Assembly: GCA_966128725.1 (NCBI GenBank)
Contig: CBHYLN010000010.1
Span: forward strand, 1-58,344
Origin: JAFDZV01 sp966128725
GTDB lineage: Bacteria; Bacteroidota; Ignavibacteria; OLB7
DNA: 58,344 nt
Direction: 5' to 3'
The position numbers and the translations under genes are program-made. Positions 25,770 to 35,014 of this stretch are shown one piece after another; within the stretch, counting starts at the first letter, position 1; each line of letters starts with the position of its first letter. The notes under the pieces are model-generated. The model was not told where the DNA came from, did not search any database, and saw only the letters and a program-made list of their open reading frames with translations.

Positions 25770-28700
25770 ATGATGAACGTGCGCCACATCGTACAGACCG
25801 CGATGGCCGTACTGGCCATGATGCTCGCCTTTTCGGCGCGGGCGGCGGCTTCGGCCGATTCCGCCATCGTACAGCCCAGGCAGCTCGAATTCGGCTGCAC
25901 GCCCTTCGGCCAGGTCAGGTTTCTGAAGTTCACGATCCACAACCCGGACGACAAACCGATCGACGTGCGCGGATTCGACGTTCGGCCGCCGTTTATCGCG
26001 CCACGCCGCGCCGGCTACACAATCGGCCCACACACCACCGTTACCGATTCGGTTGGCTTTCGCCCAACATCCGCTGGCCCGGCCGAAGGCCCTGTGTCGT
26101 TCGAGGGCGTGCTCACCATCGACTTTTCGTCGCACGATGACCAATCCATCGCGCTCCACGGGAAGGGTTCGCCCATGCCCCGATTGGACGCGTTGTACGG
26201 TCGCCGGCACGCGCCGGTTGACAGCCTTGCCATCGGCACGGTTGCCCCGGCGGACTCGCTCGATGCCTGCATCACGATCGGCAACCCCTCGTGTATCCCG
26301 CTGACAATCGAGCGATTGATCGATCCTCCGGGAGGCGTCTTCGAGATCGTTTCCGCTCCGGCAACCCCGTTCACCGTTTCCAGCGAAGAAAGCGCCACCA
26401 TCTGTGTCCGGTTCCGCCCGGCCGCGCAGGGTGTGAACTACGTCGATTCGGTTGGCATTGCCCTGCGCGATGGTCCGCCGCAACGCCTGATCGTAACCGG
26501 CAGCGGGGCCACGCCGGACTATGAATTCCATGCCATCCCCGGCCAGGTTGACTTTGGCGAAGTGCTGCTGGGCAAATCCGTGGACAGCCTTGTACGCGTG
26601 GTGAATACCGGCGATGTCAGCGTGGACGTTGATTCGATAGCGGTGATTTCCGGATCGGCCGACGACTTCAGCGTATCAGGCCCGGCATTGCCGGCACGCA
26701 TCAGCAGCTTCGCAACCGATACGCTGCGCCTTCGGGTTCGCTTTACACCAACCGACGTAGGCCAGCGTCAGGCCTGGATTCGGCTGTATCAGCACGGCAT
26801 TCCGTTGCGTGTGCAGATCGCGTTGCGTGGGATTGGGCGCCCGGAGCCGGTGCGCGTAATCCCATTGGGCGTCAATATGGATACAGTGCTGATCGGTGAT
26901 TCGGCCAGCCGCACCAGCATCATTGTGCTGCGGAACTTGTCGCCCTCACCAATCGGGTACCAACCTCCGCAACTGATGGGCGCGCAATCGTCGGCGTTTG
27001 CGCTGATCGATGCACGCAACGGCGAAACACCGCCCAGGGGCGGCACGATCCCGGCAGGTGATTCGTTGCGTTTCAGCGTACGTTTTGCGCCAACAGCCGA
27101 ACAAACGTACGATGCCGATGCCGTATTCTCCTTCGCTGGTGGCCAGGTTGCGCGCGTTGTCCTGCGTGGGGTTGGCGCCTCGCCATCGCGCGACGAGATC
27201 GACCTGCCAACCGAACTGGCCTTCCCCTGCTCTCCGATTGGCGACACGGTCCGCAAGGAGTTCAGGATCACGAACAATTCGGCGCGCGCTATTACGATCG
27301 ACCAGATATTCCTGCGCAACACGGCCGACGCCTACGCCTTCGTTCCACTTGGCACAACAACACCGCTTACGATCGCGGCACATACTTCCTACACCGGCAC
27401 GATGGGTTTTGCCCCCCAGGGTTTGCGCGCCTTCGGCAACGTGGTGGAATTCAAATTTCACTCGGCAGGCAGCGTTCGCATGGGCGTGGTTGGCCAGGGC
27501 GTCGCCGTTCCGAAGGCGGCAATCAGCCGTGAGGTCGTGGAGTTCGCCTCCGTACCGGTTGATTCGGTCCGGCTGGACACATTCAGCATCGCCAACACGT
27601 CGGCGTGTGCACCGCTGATTGTCACCAGTATCAGCGCTCGCGATACCGCCTTCACACTCTCGACAGCGCGGCCCTCGCCGGACACCATCCCCGGCGGCGG
27701 TCAACTGCTGGTGACCGCACGGTTCAAGGCCGACCAGCGAAGCCTGTACGACGATACCGCCTTCGTGCAAACCTCGCGCGGCGATATCGAGAACATTGCC
27801 CTGCGGGCATCCGGCGACCGGGCGCCGCACCTGCGCGCCAATCCGCCGTACGTGGCATTCCCGGGCACGATCACAGGGTTGTGGAGCAACGAGGTGGAGG
27901 TTGTCGTGGACAACAACGGCAACGACGACGCACGGCTGTTCGCACAACTGAACGTGGCCGGCGCCGACTCCAACCAGTTCGCCGTGCGGTTGGTTGATAC
28001 CCTTCCCGTGCTTCGCGCCAACGGCGCCGGCGTGCGCATCATGGCGCGATTTGGCCCAACAACCACCGGCCCGAAGGACGCCGTGCTGATTGTGTCGTAC
28101 GAACACAATGGCCGGAACTTCCAGTTGCGCATCCCGATGTCCGGCCAGGCCGATGCGGTACCATTGCTGGCCTCTCCGGCCGCCCTGGACATGGGCACCA
28201 TACAGGTTGGTGACACGGCTGACTCCGCCTTCACCATCCATAATACCGGCGGCGCCGATCTCGTGCTCGACTCGATCGGCCTCACCGGCGCCGACAGCTC
28301 GCTGTTCCTGGTATCAGGCCCGAACAACGGCACAATTCGCGCGCACGACTCGGTGCGGTACTCCCTGCGTTTCATGCCCAATGTTGACCGCGTGCATGCA
28401 GCCCGTTTTACGCTTCATGCGCAGGGCGCCCTGTTCGTACACGTGGATTTATCCGGCACCGGCGCCGCACGCGGCGCACACCGGCTGTACCTTACCGACG
28501 CGTCGGCACAGGTGGGCGACACCTTCATGCTTGCGCTTCGTGCCTCCCCGCCACTGCGCACCAACGAGAGCGTCACGATGGTGCGCACCACGCTGGCCTT
28601 CAACAGAACGTCGCTCGCCGTGCTCGACATCCTGCCACGTGCCAGCGCTGTTGACTCGGTTGCAAAAATCCAGCCGGGCAACATCGTGGTGCAACGCACC

Positions 28701-29150
28701 GACCCCGGATTCCTTACCGGCGATACGTTGATGCTGATCCGAATGATCGGCATGTCCACCGCAACGCCGGTGGAGCCCGTGGCTGTAAGCAACGCGGCCT
28801 TCACGGGAACCGCAACGCTGAGCGCAACCGGCAACGGCACGGTGTACCTGAGCGGTTGCGACATCGGGCACACCTATGCCTACGGCCGCCCCGTACACCT
28901 GAAGCAGATTTCGCCCATGCCAACCGGCGACGCCGCGCATATCCGGTATCGCGCGCCGGCCGGCACCATGCCGCGCCTGCAAGTGCTCGACGCGGCCGGC
29001 ATCGCGGTGCTGCGGGAAACGCTCCCGGAGGCAACCGGCGACGACCAGGAGTACGTGATGAATGTTCAAACGCTGTACTCCGGATTCTACTTCATCGAGC
29101 TGGAAGTTGGCGGTGTGCGCAGCGCCGTGCCGGTGATCGTCCGTAAGTAG
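25770..29150 (+). CDS. Choice-of-anchor-D repeat protein with T9SS sorting domain
   Basis: This 1126-residue secreted protein has a signal peptide (MAVLAMMLAFSARAAASA). A series of immunoglobulin-like modules of about 100-120 residues follows, each with the ASPM-SPD2-Hydin/choice-of-anchor-D pattern: a line such as LEFGCTPFGQV or LDMGTIQVGDTADSAFTIHNTG, then an xFxxxGP block and a VRFxPTxxG turn. At least six modules are visible. The last 80 residues (HLKQISPMPTGDAAHIRYRAPAG..., ending GFYFIELEVGGVRSAVPVIVRK) look like the C-terminal T9SS sorting domain. It is probably a surface or extracellular structural protein. It is divergent from the ECF sigma gene. Confidence 0.85.
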   Translation: MMNVRHIVQTAMAVLAMMLAFSARAAASADSAIVQPRQLEFGCTPFGQVRFLKFTIHNPDDKPIDVRGFDVRPPFIAPRRAGYTIGPHTTVTDSVGFRPTSAGPAEGPVSFEGVLTIDFSSHDDQSIALHGKGSPMPRLDALYGRRHAPVDSLAIGTVAPADSLDACITIGNPSCIPLTIERLIDPPGGVFEIVSAPATPFTVSSEESATICVRFRPAAQGVNYVDSVGIALRDGPPQRLIVTGSGATPDYEFHAIPGQVDFGEVLLGKSVDSLVRVVNTGDVSVDVDSIAVISGSADDFSVSGPALPARISSFATDTLRLRVRFTPTDVGQRQAWIRLYQHGIPLRVQIALRGIGRPEPVRVIPLGVNMDTVLIGDSASRTSIIVLRNLSPSPIGYQPPQLMGAQSSAFALIDARNGETPPRGGTIPAGDSLRFSVRFAPTAEQTYDADAVFSFAGGQVARVVLRGVGASPSRDEIDLPTELAFPCSPIGDTVRKEFRITNNSARAITIDQIFLRNTADAYAFVPLGTTTPLTIAAHTSYTGTMGFAPQGLRAFGNVVEFKFHSAGSVRMGVVGQGVAVPKAAISREVVEFASVPVDSVRLDTFSIANTSACAPLIVTSISARDTAFTLSTARPSPDTIPGGGQLLVTARFKADQRSLYDDTAFVQTSRGDIENIALRASGDRAPHLRANPPYVAFPGTITGLWSNEVEVVVDNNGNDDARLFAQLNVAGADSNQFAVRLVDTLPVLRANGAGVRIMARFGPTTTGPKDAVLIVSYEHNGRNFQLRIPMSGQADAVPLLASPAALDMGTIQVGDTADSAFTIHNTGGADLVLDSIGLTGADSSLFLVSGPNNGTIRAHDSVRYSLRFMPNVDRVHAARFTLHAQGALFVHVDLSGTGAARGAHRLYLTDASAQVGDTFMLALRASPPLRTNESVTMVRTTLAFNRTSLAVLDILPRASAVDSVAKIQPGNIVVQRTDPGFLTGDTLMLIRMIGMSTATPVEPVAVSNAAFTGTATLSATGNGTVYLSGCDIGHTYAYGRPVHLKQISPMPTGDAAHIRYRAPAGTMPRLQVLDAAGIAVLRETLPEATGDDQEYVMNVQTLYSGFYFIELEVGGVRSAVPVIVRK

Positions 29151-29227
29151 GCGGCTAGCAAACACATGCGGTCCTGATTGGCCTATGTGGCGGGACAGCC
29201 TTATAAAACGCAGAACGGTATAAACGC

Positions 29228-29267
29228 AACGGCGGGATGAGTGAGTTCAACACTTCATTCCGCCGTT
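29228..29267. terminator. Long hairpin between convergent genes
   Basis: The arms AACGGCGG and CCGCCGTT pair perfectly and extend inward by further pairs, with a wobble and one bulged T, around a 7-nt loop. The hairpin lies between the end of the anchor-D gene and the end of kbl. On the minus strand it is followed by a moderately T-rich stretch, so it could terminate either transcript. Confidence 0.65.
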
Positions 29268-29348
29268 GCCGTATTCGGCCGTTGGTTATCGGCTGCATAT
29301 CATCGATGACTCCGCACGCGGAGAGGGACGCGCCTTCGGCTGTGTAGC

Positions 29349-30560
29349 TCAGGCCTCGGCGGCGGCGAGCACGCCCAACTCGCGGCCAACGGCCGTGAAC
29401 GCCTCGATGGCACGATCCAGGTGTTCCTGCTCGTGCGCGGCGGAGATCTGTACGCGAATGCGCGCCTGGCCCTTGGGCACCACGGGATAGAAGAACCCGA
29501 TCACGTAGATGCCGGCGGCCAGCAGGCGTTCGGCAAACTGCTGCGCCAGCGGGGCATCGTACAACATGATCGGCACAATCGGGTGCTCGCCGGGCTTGAT
29601 GTCGAAACCGGCCTCGGTCATCTTCCGCCGGAAGTACGCCGTGTTGGCTTCCAGCTTGTCGCGCAGCGCGGTGGTTTCGGAGATCATGTCGATCACGGCG
29701 ATGCTTGCACCAACCACCATCGGCGGCAATGTGTTGCTGAACAGATACGGCCGCGAGCGCTGGCGGAGCATCTCGATGATCTCCTTGCGCCCGGTGGTGT
29801 ATCCGCCGATCGCGCCGCCCAGGGCCTTGCCCAGCGTTCCGGTGATAATATCCACACGGCCCATCGCGTTGCAGTACTCCACCGATCCACGGCCCGTGCG
29901 GCCCATGAAACCTGCGGCATGGCATTCGTCCACCATCACCAACGCATTGTACCGGTCGGCCAGGTCGCACACCTTGTCCAACGGCGCAATCACACCGTCC
30001 ATCGAAAACACACCGTCGGTAACGATGATCTTCTGCACGGCGCCGTCGGCATCGGCCTGCTTCAACTGCGCTTCAAGGTCGGCCATGTCGGCATTGGCGT
30101 AGCGATACCGCATCGCCTTGCACAGGCGCACGCCGTCGATAATCGAGGCATGGTTCAGCGAGTCGGAGATGATCGCGTCCTTCTCGCCGAACAGCGGCTC
30201 GAACACGCCGCCGTTGGCGTCGAAACATGCAGCATACAGGATTGTATCCTCGGTGCCGTGGAATCGGGCCAACTTCTGCTCCAACTCCTTGTGCATATCC
30301 TGCGTTCCGCAGATGAAGCGTACCGAGCTCATGCCGTACCCGTGCGAATCCAGCGCGGCATGCGCCGCCGCAATCACGGCCGGATGCGAACTGAGCCCCA
30401 GATAGTTGTTGGCGCAGAAATTGAGCACCGGCTCGGCCGTGCCCTGTACGGTGATCTGTGGCCCCTGCGGCGAGGTGATCACCCGCTCGCGCTTGTACAG
30501 GCCTGCCTCCTCGATGCTCGCCAGCTCCGCTTGGAGCACCGGCTTGAACGTATCGAACAT
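29349..30560 (-). CDS. kbl: Glycine C-acetyltransferase (2-amino-3-ketobutyrate CoA ligase)
   Basis: This 403-residue PLP enzyme of the alpha-oxoamine synthase family joins or splits 2-amino-3-ketobutyrate with CoA to give glycine and acetyl-CoA in threonine breakdown. It begins MFDTFKPVLQAELASIEEAG and has ERVITSPQG and NFCANNYLGLSSHP, matching Kbl. The PLP lysine is in TGTLGKALGGA (K245), with the DECHAAGFMG motif upstream. The start at 30560 matches the family start; a GTG at 30587 would add nine residues. No threonine dehydrogenase is adjacent. Serine palmitoyltransferase-like or BioF activity is less likely given the Kbl-specific N terminus. Confidence 0.93.
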   Translation of the reverse strand: MFDTFKPVLQAELASIEEAGLYKRERVITSPQGPQITVQGTAEPVLNFCANNYLGLSSHPAVIAAAHAALDSHGYGMSSVRFICGTQDMHKELEQKLARFHGTEDTILYAACFDANGGVFEPLFGEKDAIISDSLNHASIIDGVRLCKAMRYRYANADMADLEAQLKQADADGAVQKIIVTDGVFSMDGVIAPLDKVCDLADRYNALVMVDECHAAGFMGRTGRGSVEYCNAMGRVDIITGTLGKALGGAIGGYTTGRKEIIEMLRQRSRPYLFSNTLPPMVVGASIAVIDMISETTALRDKLEANTAYFRRKMTEAGFDIKPGEHPIVPIMLYDAPLAQQFAERLLAAGIYVIGFFYPVVPKGQARIRVQISAAHEQEHLDRAIEAFTAVGRELGVLAAAEA

Positions 30561-30880
30561 ATGCTGATTGTGTTGTGAGTTGCCCACTGTATACTGACAG
30601 CCCTGAAATTACGAAACGCATGGGAACATGCCGACGCCCCCCGCAAATGGGCTGCTGGCCTGCCTGCCTCGGCCGGGCACACCGGCGCTGCAACCGATTG
30701 CGCGCCGCCAGCCCACCCTCATCCGTGCCCGGCTCGGTGCACCAGCGCCCCCCCGCGATGCACATGATGCAATGCGGCCTCCGCGAGGCGTTATCTGAAA
30801 ACCGGGACATCTCGAACTACTCAAAAGCCGCGATCGCTTCTCCTTGCGTGCCTGCCGTCGCAGCAGTAGTTTTCTTGTCC
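30561..30880. other. Divergent intergenic region kbl / hydrolase
   Basis: It holds the upstream regions of both genes. A weak promoter candidate for the hydrolase is TTG at 30844-30846, 20 nt, then TAGTTTTC at 30867-30874; it would give a nearly leaderless mRNA. No gene is seen. Confidence 0.4.
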
Positions 30881-31759
30881 ATGAATCCACACGGTACCGA
30901 ATACCCGCGCGTCGAACATCTGCCGTTCACGATCACCGCCGGTGATGGCGAACCGCTGTATGCCGATGCCCGATTCCCGGCCGGCGAAACCGGACCGTTG
31001 CCGGCAGTGGTGTTTGTTCACGGCTTCAAGGGTTTCAAGGATTGGGGCTCGATCCCGTACATCTGCTCGCGGCTGGCCCAGCACGGCTTTGCCACGATTG
31101 CCTTCAACTTCAGCCACAATGGCATCGAAGGGCACTCCGAGGAGTTCACGCGGCTGGATCGATTTCAACGCAATACGTTCTCGCGCGAAGTGCGCGAGGT
31201 ACACGAAGTTGTGGACGCCATCGCCTCGGGCAACGTACCGCATGCCGAGCGGATCAACCGGGAGGCAATCGGCATGGTGGGACATTCGCGCGGCGGCGGC
31301 ATTGCGATACTTGCGGCCGAGGCCGACGCACGCGTGCGAGCGCTTGCCACGTGGGCGGCCGTTGCGGACTTCAATCGCTACACACCACGGCAGGTGGTGC
31401 AGTGGCGCCGCGATGGGTTCATGGAGTCGAAAAACATGCGCACCGGACAGATGATGAGGCTTGGGCTGGAGCTGCTGGAGGATCTGGAACAGCATGCCGG
31501 CGCGCTCGACATCGGCGCCGCGGCCGCACGATTTGGCAGGCCGTTGTTGATCCTGCACGGCGAGCAGGATCTATCGGTTCGCATCGAGGACGGGATTCGC
31601 CTTGCCGAGCTGGCCCCGGCAGCAACGTCACGGTTCATTCCGATCCCGCGCACCAATCATACCTTTGGCGCCGAACATCCGTTCAATGGTCCCAATCCGG
31701 TACTCGACAGCGCGATCGAGACCACCGCGGAGTTCCTCCGCGAACATTGTACCCCGTAA
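30881..31759 (+). CDS. Alpha/beta hydrolase, dienelactone-hydrolase-like
   Basis: This 292-residue cytosolic protein has the alpha/beta hydrolase order. The oxyanion motif is VFVHGFKGFKDW near residues 44-55, the nucleophile elbow is GHSRGG (S136), the acid is in LHGEQD (D230) and the histidine in RTNHTF (H260). HGF(K)GFKDW is common in hydrolases of Bacteroidota and cyanobacteria annotated as peptidase- or esterase-like. The substrate is not predictable. The ATG at 30881 gives a complete fold; the frame upstream is not protein-like. Confidence 0.85.
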   Translation: MNPHGTEYPRVEHLPFTITAGDGEPLYADARFPAGETGPLPAVVFVHGFKGFKDWGSIPYICSRLAQHGFATIAFNFSHNGIEGHSEEFTRLDRFQRNTFSREVREVHEVVDAIASGNVPHAERINREAIGMVGHSRGGGIAILAAEADARVRALATWAAVADFNRYTPRQVVQWRRDGFMESKNMRTGQMMRLGLELLEDLEQHAGALDIGAAAARFGRPLLILHGEQDLSVRIEDGIRLAELAPAATSRFIPIPRTNHTFGAEHPFNGPNPVLDSAIETTAEFLREHCTP

Positions 31760-31838
31760 TGACGCGAATGTCCCCAGCCCTGTATTGGCGCATCGTGCAG
31801 GCTGGCGCTCGCCGATCACACAGTAGTACCCAAGGTCA

Positions 31839-34800
31839 GTGATACCAACATTCGATCCCCCGGCTGCCCCTCGAACTCTCACGGTTGTGCCGCCGCATCC
31901 GTGCCGCTCACGCGCGGCATCGGCACAGCCTGCATTGGCGCCGCCTGGCCTGCCACGGCACACCCTGCCATGCACTGCATTTCCGAAAGCGGGGCTGGCG
32001 CTGGGTCTGATGCTCGGCATGTTGTGCATCGGAGCAGCGGTGATGGCCCCCACACCGGCACGGGCGCAGTTCTTCCCGGACTACGTTGGCAAGGCGATCG
32101 ATTCGGCACTGAGCGCGGTGTACATGAATCGCTCGGACATGGCGATGCGATGGGACGCCACCGGCAACGACCCGCATCGCCTTGCGGTTGTCAAACGGCT
32201 GTTCGGTAATCCAACAGGCACGTTCGAGATCGCCGATTCGATCGCCGCGATCGCGCTGGCCAATCGTAAATCGTACACGCCGCTGTTCGCTCATCTGGGT
32301 CGCCTGCTCGATCTCGGCGAGTCGCCGTTTATCACGAACAGGCCGATGATGAGCGATAACGAGATCCGGCTGTACAGCAAGGTGGATTTCGGCCGCATGG
32401 GACTGCCGGATGCGTTCCTGCTGCGAAAGTTCCTGACGCTGGCGCTCACCACCGACGCCGCCGTCGTGAACGTGAAAAGCGGATTCAAAGCCGATAGGCT
32501 GAAGCGGCTGATAGCGTATTGCGATTCGCTGATCATCCAATCCGAGGACGACGCCAACGCCTCGCTGGTGGAAATGAAGCAGGCCGAGCGCTACAGCCTT
32601 GCCCGCAACAAGGTGTTCTTCAACGAGGACGCGGCCGGCCTGGATTACGCCACCATACTGGAGCCCGGTGTAAGCATGTTCACCGTGGCACTTGAGCAGG
32701 CCTATAACATGCAGGGCGAAGTGGGCAGGCTGAAGGATTCGATCAAGACGCAGATCTGGCAGACACCGCTGGGCCTTGTGGCGCTGGGCGGCCCCGGCGA
32801 CGATGTATACACCGGCGACCTGTTCTGCGTGGTGGATGTTGGCGGCAACGACGTGTACAAGCCCCGGCTGCGCACCAAGAACGAAGCGGCCGACAGGCCT
32901 GTATCGGTGATCGTGGACTTCGAGGGCAACGACACATATATCGGCGGCGACTATGTCTTCGGCGGCACGTTGTTCGGCGCCTCGACGGTGATCGACATGG
33001 CCGGCGACGACTCGTACTCGGCGCGCAACTTCGCGCTGGGCTGCGGGTATTTCGGCACCGGCGTATTGTACGATGGCGGCGGCAGCGACCGCTACAGCGG
33101 CGGCACCGCCGTTGAAGGCGCCGGCCTGTTCGGCATCGGGCTGTTGATCGACGCCCACGGCAACGACAGTTATCTGGCGCATCTGGAGTCGCAGGGCTTT
33201 GGCTACACGCGTGGCGCGGGCGGCATCATCGATCACGAAGGCAACGATTCCTACATCGCCGCATCTCCGTATACGGACTATCTCCGCTACGACGACCACT
33301 ACGAGACGTTCTCGCAGGGCGCGGCGCTGGGCGCCCGCCCGGTGGCATCGGCCGGCATCGGCTTCATCGCCGAGGGAAGCGGCAATGACTACTACGTGGC
33401 CGATATCTACGGCCAGGGCACGGCCTATTGGTACGGCATCGGGGCGGTGGTTGATTTCAACGGCAACGACAGCTATACCGCGTTCCAGTACGCACAGGGC
33501 GCCGGTGTGCATCTGGCGTTCGGCGTGCTGCTGGATACCGCCGGCAACGACAACTATGTGTCGCACGGGGTATCGCAGGGATGCGGTCACGATATCGGAT
33601 TCGGTGGCCTGTACGATACCAAGGGCGACGACAACTACGTGATCGAGTCGCTGTCGCTGGGCGGCGGCAATGCCAACGCGGTATCGTTGTTTGTGGATGC
33701 CGGCGGCACCGATGGTTATATCGCCCGCGTGAACAACACGATGGGCTACAGCGATCTGCGCCGCGAGTACGGGATGATCGGCGTGTTCCTGGATCTGGAA
33801 GGCAAGGATTTCTACGGGTCGATTCGCGGCGGCAACGACACGCTGTGGACCGGCAACTATTACGGCGCCGGGCTCGACGCCAACATGCGCCCCAAGATGG
33901 CCGACGAACCCACGCCCGGCACGCCGCCCGGCCCCAAGAAGACAAAGGAGCAGATCGACGCCGAGCTGGCGCCCGACATCCCGACGCTGTTCATCCAGGC
34001 GTCGGCCGCACCACAGAAGTACCAATACATCGTGGAGCCGGCACGCGCGCGCATTGTGGAACGCGCCGACTCGGCAATCCCCTACCTGCTGGATCAGCTC
34101 AACACGGAGTCGGCGCGCGAACGCCTGGCGCTGGGCATCATCCTGCCGCGCATCGGCCGCAAGGTGCTCGATCGCCTGGTGGATACGGTGCTGCACGGCG
34201 ATGTCAGCCGCGTGGGCATGGCGCTGTACGCGCTGGGCGAGATGAAGGATACCACGGCCGCGCCGGCGCTTGGCGAGAAGATCGCCGATCAGGCTGTAAG
34301 CTGGCGCATGCGTGCGTCGGCAGGCGAAGCGCTGTTGAAGATGCGCCCGGCTGCGGCCATCCCATCCCTACGACGCGCCATTGCCGACACCGTGGAACTG
34401 GTGCGCGGGTATGCAGCGCGCGCGTTCCTGATGGTGGCCGACTCGGCGGACCTGCCCAGCCTGTTCGCGATGCTCAATGACCGAAGCCAGATTGTGCGCT
34501 ATCAGATTCAGCTTGCCCTGCAACGCCGTGGGCTGGATAGCCCCGTGGTTGCCAGGGCCTACGTGAACGCCTTGCTGAGCAGCACACCGGGCTATCGGTT
34601 CGAGCTGCTGGCCGGGTTGGCCGGCTCGTTGAACGACACCGGCGCACGCACCACACTGCTTGCCGGGTTGCTGGCCAATCCCAACCCCCAGGTACGGGCA
34701 CGCGGTGTGCGCATCGCGCTTGGCTGGAACGATCCCACCCTGCTGGATATGGCCCGGGCGGTAAAGAAGAAGGAGCGCAATTCGCTGGTGCTGTTCGAAC

Positions 34801-34883
34801 TGAACAAACTGCCGGATGCATCAACCAAGAAACGAAAGAAAGGCGCCGACAAGGCCAAACCGTCCACTGGCCCCGGAACCTGA
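31839..34883 (+). CDS. Exported protein with 12 GNDxY repeats and a C-terminal HEAT domain
   Basis: The open frame gives 1014 residues. A signal peptide is seen as KAGLALGLMLGMLCIGAAVMAPTPARA; the true start may be the GTG at 31839 or 31887, or the ATG at 32010. A helical domain follows. Then come about twelve repeats of roughly 28 residues (nucleotides 32832-33820) whose core is D-x-x-G-N-D-x-Y, for example DVGGNDVY, DFEGNDTY, DAHGNDSY and DTAGNDNY, separated by Gly-rich strands such as GAGLFGIGLLID. This suggests a parallel beta-roll, perhaps calcium-binding. After a Pro/Lys linker come HEAT-like helical repeats (about residues 735-975) and a basic tail. I do not recognise a named family. 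Confidence 0.75.
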   Translation: MIPTFDPPAAPRTLTVVPPHPCRSRAASAQPALAPPGLPRHTLPCTAFPKAGLALGLMLGMLCIGAAVMAPTPARAQFFPDYVGKAIDSALSAVYMNRSDMAMRWDATGNDPHRLAVVKRLFGNPTGTFEIADSIAAIALANRKSYTPLFAHLGRLLDLGESPFITNRPMMSDNEIRLYSKVDFGRMGLPDAFLLRKFLTLALTTDAAVVNVKSGFKADRLKRLIAYCDSLIIQSEDDANASLVEMKQAERYSLARNKVFFNEDAAGLDYATILEPGVSMFTVALEQAYNMQGEVGRLKDSIKTQIWQTPLGLVALGGPGDDVYTGDLFCVVDVGGNDVYKPRLRTKNEAADRPVSVIVDFEGNDTYIGGDYVFGGTLFGASTVIDMAGDDSYSARNFALGCGYFGTGVLYDGGGSDRYSGGTAVEGAGLFGIGLLIDAHGNDSYLAHLESQGFGYTRGAGGIIDHEGNDSYIAASPYTDYLRYDDHYETFSQGAALGARPVASAGIGFIAEGSGNDYYVADIYGQGTAYWYGIGAVVDFNGNDSYTAFQYAQGAGVHLAFGVLLDTAGNDNYVSHGVSQGCGHDIGFGGLYDTKGDDNYVIESLSLGGGNANAVSLFVDAGGTDGYIARVNNTMGYSDLRREYGMIGVFLDLEGKDFYGSIRGGNDTLWTGNYYGAGLDANMRPKMADEPTPGTPPGPKKTKEQIDAELAPDIPTLFIQASAAPQKYQYIVEPARARIVERADSAIPYLLDQLNTESARERLALGIILPRIGRKVLDRLVDTVLHGDVSRVGMALYALGEMKDTTAAPALGEKIADQAVSWRMRASAGEALLKMRPAAAIPSLRRAIADTVELVRGYAARAFLMVADSADLPSLFAMLNDRSQIVRYQIQLALQRRGLDSPVVARAYVNALLSSTPGYRFELLAGLAGSLNDTGARTTLLAGLLANPNPQVRARGVRIALGWNDPTLLDMARAVKKKERNSLVLFELNKLPDASTKKRKKGADKAKPSTGPGT

Positions 34884-34938
34884 TGCCGGCTCGACGCGCA
34901 ATACACTGCCCATGCCGTACAGAATATGCGAACACACG

Positions 34939-34971
34939 GAAGCCCCGCTGCAACGGGGCTTCGTTGTTTTT
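34939..34971 (+). terminator. Rho-independent terminator of the repeat/HEAT gene
   Basis: The stem GAAGCCCC/GGGGCTTC (34939-34946 and 34955-34962) has an 8-nt loop and is followed by GTTGTTTTT. It begins 56 nt after the stop codon. Confidence 0.9.
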
Positions 34972-35014
34972 ACGCCCCTACCCTCGGGCCGGGCAACCGC
35001 GCATCATTGGCGTC

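Noticed and set aside
34939..34971. Terminator for recQ
   Set aside because: The T run is on the plus-strand 3' side, so it fits the repeat/HEAT gene. On the minus strand no T run follows.
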